Below are positions 23,366 to 34,961 of a stretch of 64,000 nt of DNA, piece by piece. Under the pieces are notes generated by a model. The model did no database searches and was not told the origin of the DNA. It saw only the letters and a program-made list of their open reading frames with translations. Numbering within the stretch: position 1 is the stretch's first letter; every line of letters starts with the position of its first letter. The DNA is from Smallanthus sonchifolius (lineage: Eukaryota > Streptophyta > Magnoliopsida > Asterales > Asteraceae), in contig CM042042.1 in the NCBI GenBank assembly GCA_023525975.1, positions 44,651,880-44,715,879 of the forward strand, given 5' to 3'. The translations under genes and the position numbers were made by a program.

Positions 23366-25389
23366 TTAATTTAATTAAAACCCATTTTGTCACAAAAGTT
23401 ATTTAAACTTTACTCAGGACTCTCCGATCCTTATAAAGTTGTTTTACAATTTATTATCATATAGATAACCCATGTTATCTAATGATATCCCAAAAATATT
23501 CATCACCCAATACTCACCCCACAAATATAACCCCATAATTCTCACCATCATAATTCAATCTTTCCACACTAGTTACTCGTAATCTACTACACGTATTAAC
23601 TCAAAAACCTGATTAACCCCAATAAACTCCTAGGCTCCGACTTACCCAGCCTTGAATAAGACTTTCACAAACCAACTAACACGACAGTTATGAGCACCAG
23701 ATCGCACTCCTGACACAACAGTCAATCTAACTCTACTCGCCTTATGAATGTTATCTACATGTCACATTTCTAATAACCACACACAATAAATATAACTAAA
23801 ACTTGTATGCAAATTAACACATATATTCATGCACACAACACACATACCTCATCATCACACCCTCGTAAGGGCGTACGACACACCCCGAGTTCATCATTAA
23901 CCTGTTGATTATTGTCACCCTATGTGACTTCCCGAAGGAGTTCGTCCTTCACAATCCCTTTCGCCGTGTCATAAAGACAACACCGCAAACAAAATATCCG
24001 TCGTGCCACAAGGACAACGACACAAAACATACAACACGAATATAAACACATAATATCACACTTCATTTACAGGACTTATTAACTACACCTTCACCCTGCA
24101 TATAGCACTAGGATAACATATCATACGCGTATTTATAAGCTTTTAGCTTATATCCCATCCCGACTCACCCCAACTAACCATTACACAACCTCTATTGATG
24201 ACTCTTTATCTTTGGCTCACATGTTCCTTTAGACACCCCATATACCCTCCGACTTTTATTATAGATAATAGACACTTTGGTTTATATCCCAAAGCCCTTA
24301 ACACGTTCAATATAATACATGTGACAATTCGACTTTTCAAGTTAACTCAGTTAGATTCCCCGTTAAAGATTCTGTTAAATACTAACCAAATTAACTCAAT
24401 TTCAAACTTCAGGGACTGTTTCTGTCATTGTTTAGTCTCAAACTGCAAGGACTAGTCCTGCCAAGTCCCAAAACTTGATTGATTGACTTTCAATGACAAA
24501 ATCAAAGGCAAATCAATTATGTTGACTTTTTAAAGTCAAACCCGAAATCAATTGATTCAAATTCAAATCCCACGATTATTTCATGTTGAAATCTGTAACG
24601 GTTATGCACGTTATAGCCATAATCGATCACCATTATAGCTTTAATCATCATTATTACTCCGAATTAAACCCAATTATGGGTATTCAAGTCGTAACCGCCG
24701 AGTTCGATTTTTATACACACCAATTCGCATCGATTCGAGCTTGCACTCTCAAATTAAACCTCTGCACTGCTTGTACGAGTTCCAGGGAAGCGTTTGTCTA
24801 CAAAATCTTGGCCGGAGTCACAGTAGGAATCGTCGAAGATCGAACCCGTCGTCCTCGGCACTCATCCTAGTTGGAAACCCTTAATTCAAGCAATATTATG
24901 GTAATTGATTCCATCCACACTTTCGTTTTTACATATAGATTGAAAGCCCTATGTTAATTTTACCAATCAACACCGAATCTGTTATGATCTTAATCTAGGG
25001 TTTGTTCTAAATCGGTTTTGGGGTTTTTGATTCTAGACACCACCTCAACTCAATTAAACTGCACCAATAGATTCGCAATGTTCTTCTTAGTAAAAGCCCT
25101 ATGATTTCGTTGAACTTTAACATCAAATTTGATCAATTCGATTAGGTGTTCACACTTAGGGTTTTTGAATTCTAAATCAGAAATTAAACCACCTTAAACC
25201 TATGTATTTTGCAATTAAAACCCACCATAGATTCGTGGTTACTCGATTTGTAAAACCCCTATGTTTTCTAGTTGATTCGATATTCAAATCGATGGATTGG
25301 GAGGGGGTTTGGGATTCGGTTTTCGTTTTGGGGAATTCCTAGAACATGGTATGATCAAAAGCATGCAGGTCCTAAGCTTGTCGCGATAC

Positions 25390-25466
25390 CCTAGCGGGCG
25401 GGACTGGTTAAGCATGTGTGCTCGTGGGGAGGAGACCCGGGTTCGAGTCCCCCCACCACCGTTTTA
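25390..25466 (+). other. tRNA-like module in LTR C2: A box, B box, T run
   Basis: GGGACTGGTTAAGC (25400-25413) resembles a tRNA A box, GGGTTCGAGTCCC (25439-25451) is a near-consensus B box, and TTTT follows at 25462-25465. A-to-B spacing of about 40 bp is tRNA-like. It does not fold into an obvious full cloverleaf by eye, so I call it tRNA-like, not a tRNA gene. Confidence 0.6.
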
Positions 25467-26680
25467 GTTTTTATTTATTTTCTAGCCATTGTTTTAATTT
25501 TAAATCACACCCTATATTATTATATCAATATATTAAAATGTTTAAACCGGAAAAACCTCCCGTAAGCTCGGGTTTAACCTCGTGTCTTATATTTTTAATT
25601 AAACCGCGTTTAAAAATAATATAATATTCTCAAACCGTCACTTTAATTAAAAATGACATATTTAAATTTCGTTTCGGTTATAAACTCGAAAGAACGTTTT
25701 AAAATAATAATTAATGTAATTATTTATATTATTTACACTCGTTGTTATCCTCGAATAAAATAATAGATTCATTATTTTTGGTCGCGCAATTTTTATTATA
25801 ATACTTTGTTAAAATCTAAAATAATATATATATATATATAATATTATTTTCTTAGGCCATTATTTAATGGTACAAACGCTCGAATATATATTATATTATT
25901 ATTGTCAATCGTCGCGTAACGGATTCATCTTAAATATTAATTAAGAAATTGTCATTTCCCGTGGACACGTTCGTCTACTTGTTCATATTTAGAACGTTTC
26001 TCTTAGGACGTTTCTCATTTCGTGTCGTCATCACAATCCCCATTTTATCCCTAATAATTATGTTGTAATTCTAGGGCATCCGTGAGCCGTTGCAGGCTAA
26101 CACTTGTGTACCAAGTCTATTACTTGTGTGATTACTTCCTACGCCATCAGGTGAGTTTTCACGGCCCCTTTTACTGTTTTAATTTGGGAAAGAAAACATA
26201 GTACAACTGTTTTTGTAATATCCCAAAAATAAAGCGACAGTTATAATAACGAAATAAACGAACGAGGCATGTCGGGTCGGGCCAGATGGGCTGGCGGGCT
26301 GGAAGGGGAGCCTCCCCTATAAATAGCCAAGGTCACCACCCATTTCTCTCATTTGCATCTTCTAGAGAGAGAAACCGCAGAGAGAACGTTGGCGGATCGA
26401 CCCGAGATTTGAGAAGTGTGTTGCTCCAGAGCTCGTGAGAAGAACCTCCGGATCAGAAACTCGATTCAGGTAACGATTTGGCCTAAATCTAATTTTTTGT
26501 TCGTTTTTGGGTTTTTCGGGTTTTGGATGAAAATGTAACGTTTTTACGGTAGAAATTGGAAGGAAAACATATATTTGGGTTCCTTAATGAAAAGCAAACG
26601 TTTTGAAGTAAACAAGTTCGGGATCTTGACGTGATCAGACCCGAAGGCGAAAGTTAGTGTTTTTGCGAGGAAGCAGTTCG

Positions 26681-26767
26681 TGCGTACTTATCAAGTACAC
26701 ATGAAGTTGATCCTGCGTACTTACCAAGTACGCAAGAATAGGATCATGCGTACTTATCAAGTACGCA
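26681..26767 (+). repeat. Hairpin array in the 5' LTR of element A, first half
   Basis: Three 21-bp hairpins at 26681-26701, 26714-26734 and 26747-26767, 33 bp apart, with arms TGCGTACTT and AAGTACGCA around a 3-bp centre. The array resumes beyond element B at 38013-38033 and 38046-38066. Confidence 0.85.
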
Positions 26768-28334
26768 TGATGTCACACCCCAACCGGGTGGCGGAACACG
26801 TCGGAGTATGACCCGAATTGTGACCAGATTGCTCGTAGCACTTGGAACTATTAAAATTTCATAATTTTATTCAATAATATTAAAAGTGCCTCAAAGGCTA
26901 CAAATAGTTCAAATAAACAAGACAAAACATAGTTCCAAACAAGATAAAATCAGATTTCAAATTTCTAAGTCCAAGCCTAATTGTTGAACATAAATCAAGC
27001 GTTGCTTGAACTTGGTGCACCTGAAACATGTTTAAAATAAGAGTTATCAACAAAATGAATTGTTGGTGAGCAATCATGGTAGATATAGATATAGTAGTTT
27101 AGATAAAGTACAAATTCCATGCTAAGACAAGTAATACATTATAGTCTTATTGTATATACACACAGTCCAAATTAAACCTTCCTTTTAAGATTTATCCAAT
27201 TCAGATTGTCCAACATATAGTTAACAGTTTTTCAGTTTCAGAATTCATTACATGCATCCTAGATCAAAGAAATGCATGGGGTAGCTAACCCACATGGTAC
27301 CACTAATTCCATTCATAGGCTGTCGAAACAGTTAATAATATGAACTAGTGTAATCAACAAATAAGCCACATAATGCAATTAAACAAGTCTAACATAAGGG
27401 AATTTGTTTCAAGTTGTGAGATTTGTCAATAGTGTAAGTGTAATTATATAGGAACATGTTTCACCCCAAAAGTGATAAAATGTATAAAGAGGGGCATGAA
27501 AACTCACATGGTTTGTAAGTAGTTTCCGAGCTAAGTTTGATCCAAAGATATAATCCAAAGTAGGTCACAATTAACCTATTATAGTTGTAGTTTAGTCATT
27601 TAGTTTAAAGGAATAAGCTAAGGTTTGTTCGTGTTCTCGAATTTGGGAAATTAGGATTTTGGAAAGTTTAAGGTTTGAAAAGTAATTTGGTTATAGTTTA
27701 AGGTGTGCAAGTATTTAAATTACTAAATTATTATGTTTAGTAATTTAAATATAATTTCAGATTTTATAAAATATTTTAAGTGATTATTTAATTAATTACT
27801 TATTTAGTAATTTAGTTAATAAATGTGTTTAATTAACTAAATATGTCAAAAAGATAGTAAGAATATAAATATAATTTAAATTATAAATTTTATAAATATT
27901 TTCTGTTAATAAGTAAATTTTTATAAAATTTACTTATTTTTAGTTTAATTAAATCAATAATTCCATTGATTTAATTACAAAACAAAATTAGTAAAAATTA
28001 GTAAAAATGTCTAAAAGTTCCAGAAACTTAATATTTTGTTAAAAATATATAGATTAAGTTTCTGTAATTTTTGTATAATTTTTGGAATAGATTTACTAAT
28101 TTTAAATAAATAGTCCAAGCTTTAAATTTAGACTTTTAAATAATTAATTTTATAAACTCAGAAAGTTTTCTGTTTTTATTTTATAAAACAGTAGAGAATT
28201 TTATTACAAAAATTTGGACCGTTTATTTGTACATTTTCGAGTTGTAAATAAAAAGTTATGAATTTTTAAAGATTAAAGATTTAATAAAAAGAAAAATCAA
28301 AAATAGGAAAATGTTGAAAAGTGGGCGAACCGGC

Positions 28335-28405
28335 CACAAGGCGGATCGAACCTGGGCTACTTGGCTTAGCAGCAGTGCACCTGACCGTTGGGCCAAGTGG
28401 CTAAC
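28335..28405 (-). other. tRNA-like module 2 in the left LTR of element B
   Basis: Minus strand: A-box-like TTGGCCCAACGG (28385-28396) and B-box-like AGGTTCGATCC (28343-28353), 43 bp apart start to start. Sense direction of the element. The nearest TTTT follows about 20 bp after the B box. Confidence 0.6.
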
Positions 28406-28471
28406 CTGGTAATAAGTTGAATTGGGTTATATTTAACCGGGATCTTGGATCCGGTTTGTGTTCGTTTAAGC

Positions 28472-28568
28472 AAAAAAAAAGGCTCACGGGTGAGGGCCTT
28501 AGCCGGACTCGAACCCGTGACCTCTCGTTCGTAATACGCGCACCCGGCCATCTCGGCCAAGTGACTAA
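28472..28568 (-). other. tRNA-like module 1 in the left LTR of element B
   Basis: Minus strand: A box TGGCCGAGATGG (28548-28559), B box GGGTTCGAGTCC (28505-28516), then nine T (28472-28480) about 24 bp after the B box. Both boxes are very close to the tRNA consensus, and the T run would be a strong pol III terminator. A-to-B distance is 43 bp. The order is the same as in tRNA-Leu/Ser genes, but no acceptor stem is evident. Confidence 0.7.
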
Positions 28569-29854
28569 CTCGTAAACAAACGGAGAGAGGTTCCTTTTAA
28601 CGACGTTTTCGAAATAAAATCCCAAATCCGTTTGAAACACAAGAACCTTAATCTGAGTTTGTTCGAATTCGATGAATCCGTATAATAGGAACTCAATTAA
28701 CCATAGGGCTTTTGTTATACGTTCAATTCCGAGCCTAATGACGTATTGAATTACCTGGAATGATCAACTGATCGAAGTTCTGGACTCGTTGTTCAGTTCG
28801 TCTGAACTGAGATTCCGAGAGAGAGAATTAGAGAGTGTTAGGAGTTGTGATTTGTTTCAAATGGACGCATTAGGTGTCGTCGAGGTTTGTACAACCTCAA
28901 TTCGACAAATAAATTCGCGAATTAACGAGTTTTGATTACGGTTTAAGACGGTTTAAAGTTTTTAGCCGTTTTCTACTGTTACGAGTTAAAATTTCGAATT
29001 AAACGAGTTCATCATGCTCGTTTATGAGTTGTAATGGGATTTCAGTTACGAATCTTTTCTCTTATCATCTCAAAACGCGTTTTCGAATATTCAGAACCCA
29101 AAACCGGGTTCCCCTTGTTTCGAACCCACGACCCCTTTTGGGTGGGTTTTAAAACAGAAAAATACAACTTTGGTCCCTGAGGTTTGTTAAGTTGACTCCG
29201 GTCAACTTAAACTTGAAAATAAGTTTGAGGAAAGGCAGTTTAGCCCTTGTAGTTAAGTTTTAACCAAAAACTAAGTTAGTTAGGTTAAATAGGGTTTTTA
29301 GTTAATAAATTTGATATATTTTGATATTTAAATGTATAAATTAAATTTAAATTATAAAAGAATTGTTTATTTCTATAAAAATGATATAAAATGACATATT
29401 TTTTTATAGAACTTTATTTTAAAAATATTTATTTAATTAAACTTTATTTATTTGATTTATTTAGGAATAAATCTTATTATTTCTTAAAAATTCATAAAAA
29501 TTTATAAAAGTCATTTTAATTTATATAATTTGTGTTTTAATTTAAATAAAACACATTAGGATTTTTTTTTTCAAATTAAATAAGTATAATTTTTTTTTTT
29601 TTTACACTTAGATAATTTATGAGATTTATTTTATATAGTTTAGGGACTTTATTCAAATACCATGAATATTAGCCCTAAAACATAGTTTGAGTATGGTTTT
29701 TAGCCACATAGTTTAAGCAATTCATTTAAGAATTTTCACATATTATTAAATATGGATAATTAGGGTTTACAATAAATGCCAAATGGCCGGAAATTGTAAA
29801 CGGAAAAGTACAGATATTACAGTCTCCCCTACTTTAGGAAATTTCGTCCCGAAA

Positions 29855-32800
29855 TTAAGTAGTGGAGTTTGTGAACAGGTGTGGGTACTTGGCCTTCATT
29901 TGATCTTCACGTTCCCAAGTGAACTCGGGTCCTCGTTTAGATTGCCAACGTACTTTCACAATCGGAATTCGGCTTCTTTTAAGTTGTTTGATCTCTCGAT
30001 CCATGATTTCAATAGGCTTTTCCACGAAGTGCATCGACTCGTCAATGTGAACTTCGTCAAGAGGAACTTGGAGGTTTCCCTCGGCAAGACACTTCTTGAG
30101 GTTAGATACATGAAACGTGGGATGTACATTACTAAGCTTGTCGGGTAATTCCAACTCGTAAGCAACTTTCCCGATACGTTTGATGATTTTGAAAGGTCCA
30201 ACGTATCGCGGTGTGAATTTCCCTTTCTTCCCAAACCGGACAACGCCTTTCCAAGGTTATACCTTTAAAAGAACCATGTCACCAACTTGGAATTCAAGAG
30301 GTCTTCTACGAATATCAGCATTCTTCTTTTGTCTCTCCCGAGCCAAACGAAGATTGTCGCGAACTTGGATGATTCGATCAGTGGTGTCTTGGACTAGAGC
30401 GGGACCAGTGATTTGTGCTTCACCGACCTCATCCCAGCCAAGAGGAGAACGACAATGGCGACCATATTAAGCCTTGAAAGGTGCCATCTCGATACTAGCA
30501 TGGTAGCTGTTGTTATACGAAAACTCAGCTAGTGGAAGATATTTGTCCCAATTGCCTCCAAAGTCAAGGACGCAAGCACGTAACATATCTTCAAGAGTTT
30601 GAATCGTTCTTTCCGTTTGACCATCAGTTTGGGGATGGTAAGCTGTACTCAAATTCAATTGAGTACCCATGAACGATTGTAGAGATCCCCAAAAACGGGA
30701 AGTGAAACGACTATCACGATCAGATATGATATTAAGAGGAACGCCATGTAGACGAACTATCTCATCCAAATAAACTTGAGCCAACTTCTCAGCTCCCCAA
30801 TCATCTCGAATTGCGAGAAAATGAGCTGATTTCGTGAGTCGGTCCACGATTACCCAAATGCTATCAAATCCTCGAGGTGTTCTTGGAAGTTTGGTGATAA
30901 AATCCATGGAAATACACTCCCATTTCCACATTAGAATCTCGGGTTGTTCAAGCAAACCCGAAGGTCGTTGATGTTCAATCTTGACCTTAGAACAAGTAAG
31001 TCATTTTGAAATGTACACGGCAACATCTTTCTTCATGCCGGGCCACCAATAGTGTTGGCGAAGGCCTTTGTACATTTTATCGGCTCCTGGGTGTACAGAA
31101 TAACGAGTTTTGTGAGACTCGTCAAAAATCAAAGTACGAAGATCATCCCGATCAGGAACCCATAAGCGGTTTAAGAAGTGTAGCAACCCATTGGGTCGAG
31201 TCTCCAATTGTTTTTCAACTCCACAACCCAATTCTTTTTGCATGTAGCCCTCGGAAAGAACCGTTTGTTGAGCTTTAAGAATTTTGGTCTCGATATCCGA
31301 TTGAATAAGAGCACAACATATGTTAGGATATTCTTTCCGACTTAACGCATCAGCCACCACGTTAGCTTTCCCTGGATGATATTTGATTTCGCAATCATAA
31401 TCATTTAACAGTTCCATCCAACGACGTTGTCTCATGTTTAAGTCTTTTTGGTTGAATATATGTTGCAAACTCTTGTGATCGGTAAAGATTTCACATTTGG
31501 TTCCATAGAGATAATGTCTCCAAATTTTGAGGGCAAACACGACCGCACCAAGTTCGAGGTCGTGAGTGGTGTAGTTATCTTCATGAACCTTAAGTTGTCT
31601 TGAGGCATAAGCAATCACCTTACCCCTTTGCATGAGAACGCATCCAAGTCCTTGCTTTGAAGCATCACAGAAAACAACGAAGTCGTCGCTGCCATCGGGA
31701 AGAGATAGGACTGGAGCATGGCACAATTTTTCTTTAAGAGTTTGGAACGCTTCTTCTTGCTCTTGTCCCCATTCAAAGATCCTACCCTTATGAGTTAGGG
31801 CAGTGAGAGGAACAGCAATCTTAGAAAAGTTAGAAATAAAGCGTCGATAATATCCTGCTAGTCCAAGAAAAGAACGGATTTCTGTTGGTGTTTTAGGAGC
31901 AATCCAATTCTTTACAGCTTCAATTTTAGCAGGATCAACATGAATCCCAGCCTCGTTAATAACATGACCTAGGAATTGGACTTCCTTTAGCCAGAATTCA
32001 CATTTGGAGAATTTAGCATAAAGTTGTTCCTGTTTAAGAAGATCAAGTACTAAACGAAGATGTTCTTCATGTTCTTGCTTAGATTTTGAGTAGATAAGAA
32101 TATCGTCAATGAAGACAATGACGAATTTATCCAAATAAGGTCGACAAACACGATTCATCAAATCCATGAACACGGCAGGTGCGTTAGTCAAACCGAATGG
32201 CATGACAACAAACTCGTAGTGTCCATAGCGAGTTCTAACAGCTGTTTTGGGAATGTCTTCCTCCTTAACACGTAGTTGGTGATAACCCGAACGAAGATCG
32301 ATCTTTGAGAAAATAGAAGCTCCTTGGAGTTGATCAAATAAATCGCCAATCCTTGGAAGTGGGTATCGATTCTTGACAGTCAATTTGTTGAGTTCCCGAT
32401 AGTCGATACACATCCTAAAAGATCCATCTTTCTTCTTGACGAATAAGACAGGTGCTCCCCATGGTGAGGAACTAGGACGTATGAATCCTTTATCAGAGAG
32501 TTCTTGAAGTTGACTAGCAAGTTCTTGCATTTCAGATGGTGCAAGACGATATGGTGCTCTTGCCACAGGAGTTGCACCAGGCACAAGGTCGATACGAAAC
32601 TCGACTTGTCGTGTAGGGGCAATTCCCGGTAGGTCTTCCGGAAATACTTCAGCAAAGTCCTTAATCACAGGAATATCAGCCATGAGTTTACCCTTGTCCT
32701 TCTCTTTCACAACGTGAGCTAGAAAAGCTGGATAATTCTTGTTGAGGTACTTCTGAGCTTTTGTTATAGTCATCAGTTTTAAGCCTTTGGGTTGTTTCTC

Positions 32801-34336
32801 TCCATACACGTGTAGTACTTCACCAGACGGCAGAGGAATCTTTATGAATTTGTCGGCACAAACGATCTCAGCACGATGTTTGGATAACCAATCCATGCCG
32901 ACGATCACGTCGAAACTCCCAAGTTGCATAGGAGTTAAGTCAATAGAGAAAGTATGTTCGTTAAGTTGTAGTTGATTGTTTGCAATGATTGAGTCAACTT
33001 TAACGGATTTCCCGTTAGCTACTTCTACATTATAAGTTTTGTCTAGTTGGGTTCTAGTCTTAGCAAGCATTGGTTCAAAGTCAAAGGACACGAAACTTTT
33101 ATCCGCACCAGAATCAAACAAAATAGTAGCATATTGATTATTGATCAGATACGTACCATTGACAACATCGTTGTCGGCTTGAGCTTGACTAGCAGTAATG
33201 GTGTAGACTCGGCCTTTGGAAGCAGAGATTGAAGCTTTTATTGCATTGGCCAGTAATGGACACTTATCCTTGAAGTGACTTGGATCTCCACATTGGAAAC
33301 AAGCCTTAACAGTTAAGGATGGTGTGTTTTGTATCACGTTATGGCCTTGCACTTGAGATTGAGTGTTGCTTGGGGTTCGGCAACGATCTTGAGTATGTCC
33401 CAACCTTTTGCACTTTGTGCAAACCCAACACGGTGCATTGGGAAGATGGTGAGACTTGCAAATATCACATTGAGGATAACTCCCCGAATAAGCCTTCTTG
33501 GTTGGACTGAAGGTAGTAGTAGTAGCAGGTGCTACTTGGCTCACAGGTTGAGCAGGTGTAACAGTTCCATAATTTTGTTTATGGTTGGACTTTCTCTTCC
33601 TGTTTCTACCAGTAGGTTCAGGTTTAGAAGTCACAGCAGCAACCACAGCAGGTTTCTTCCCTCCTTTGCGGTGAAGGATTCCCGCATCGACATAAGTGTC
33701 GGTAAGTGTGGCTGAAAGACGAACAGCTTCTTCGATAGTAGCAGGTCTACTACTAAGAACAGCACTCCTGATTTGAATTGGGAGTCCCTTGCAGAATTTC
33801 TCAATCTTCCTAGCCAAGGTGTCGACTAGGTGAGGAACGAGTAGACAAAGCTCATAAAAACGAGTGACATAAGCAGAATTGTCACCACTATCTTGGGAGA
33901 GAGTCCAAAATTCCTCCTCGATCTTCATCATTTCGTTTCGTGGACAGAACTCATTGATCATGAGTTCCTTGAATTCAGCCCAAGGAAGAGCCATAGCAAC
34001 AAGAACGGTGCGAGTAGTTTTCTCGCCGTTCCACCAAGTTAGTGCACGCTTTTGAAAGACGCTTGAGCCATATTGAACCTTGAGTGCCTCGGGAACACCA
34101 GCATTAAGGAAGGTGTTCTCAATGCCCTCAAACCATTGGAGTAGTCCAGTGGCTCCTTCATGACCCGAATACTTTGGTGGTGAACACGAATTAAAGTATT
34201 TGAAGTTGCAAGCATTGTTGTTGTTGTTATTAGAAGAGTTTTGATCACGATGTTGAAACAGAGCTGGTAGTATTGCAGCAATCCGATCAACAATTTGTTG
34301 TGTGAGTGCCGGATTTGTATCAACGGGATCAGACAT
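29855..34336 (-). pseudogene. Element B gag-pol, one frame broken by three stops in the integrase region
   Basis: The ATG at 34336 (MSDPVDTNPA) opens a 4.48-kb frame. Capsid lies at about residues 50-220, with CCHC knuckles at 306-319 (CTKCKRLGHTQDRC) and 346-359 (CFQCGDPSHFKDKC). The protease shows FDSGA at 407-411, reverse transcriptase spans about 590-770 with FIDD at 742-745, and RNase H begins near 888 (FCDAS). The integrase zinc-binding region begins around 1040, followed by a catalytic core with MDFITKLP and VIVDRLTKSAHF. A chromodomain-like end (VKVRWQSKRGPEFTWE) closes it at 29855. In-frame stops lie at 31001-31003 (TGA at a zinc-ligand cysteine position), 30467-30469 (TAA) and 30257-30259 (TAA). 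No frameshift is seen. Gag, protease, RT and RNase H appear intact, while integrase cannot be made without readthrough. Confidence 0.9.
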
Positions 34337-34961
34337 TCTATAAGAAAATAAAGTAAAATGCAAGTTTGAGATGAATAATAATATTCAAGAGTTAGCTTTG
34401 AAAGTAAAGATAGGCTTAAGTTTAAACACATAGTTAGTAATTGTGTTGGTTGGGTTTTACCTCACAATTACTTAGGACATATCAAGGTTAATAAGATTTC
34501 AACAATATTTGAGAAAGTCATGCTTTAGCCTATAAGTGAACACTCATCCCGAGAATCCCCAGGTAAGCGTAACAGGTCCAGTAATTTGGATTTGTACGAA
34601 TACGCTTGCCTAGACAGGAAACTCAGAATACAGGCATTCACCCTTCCAGATTGCACGAGTTTCTGAACATTGTCAAAGTCTTAAACCTTAACGAGATTTT
34701 GGATAGACTTACAAAGTCTAGGGGGTTTTATAAAATATTTTAAAACATTGAAGAATTTCATATAAAAGAATATTGATGGAAATATAAGGTAAAGTCTTAG
34801 AATTTTGAGGATTTGTAAGATTTGTGTTAAAGATTTAGAATTTGACAAATAAACACATAAGTTCCTAATCATGCAAGACTAAAAGAGGGACCTAAAGTTA
34901 TAGTCTAGGTTAAATATTTCTAATAACCTAAATCCCTATAACCAAGGCTCTGATACCAATC

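Larger units (their letters stand above)
26771..29821 (-). mobile_element. 3' LTR of element B
   Basis: The plus strand begins TGTCACACCCCAACCGGG and ends CAGATATTACA, so in element sense it runs TGTAATATC to GGTGTGACA. It contains two tRNA-like modules (28335-28405 and 28472-28568) and a further B-box-like word at 29124-29136. Much of the rest is AT-rich. Frames at 28366-28560 and 28401-28640 are open only because they run through the GC-rich modules. Confidence 0.92.

Noticed and set aside
28335..28568. Calling the LTR modules genuine tRNA genes
   Set aside because: A and B boxes and T runs are good, but I see no consistent acceptor stem or anticodon loop, so only tRNA-like is justified.
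28366..28640. Two overlapping open frames, repeated at 36557-36831, as possible genes
   Set aside because: They lie inside LTR copies of element B, run through the tRNA-like modules and have no recognisable domain; their openness follows from GC-rich sequence in an AT-rich LTR.
29783..30470. Plus-strand frames opposite the integrase of element B
   Set aside because: Antisense shadows of the minus-strand polyprotein, which shows clear integrase and chromodomain-like motifs.
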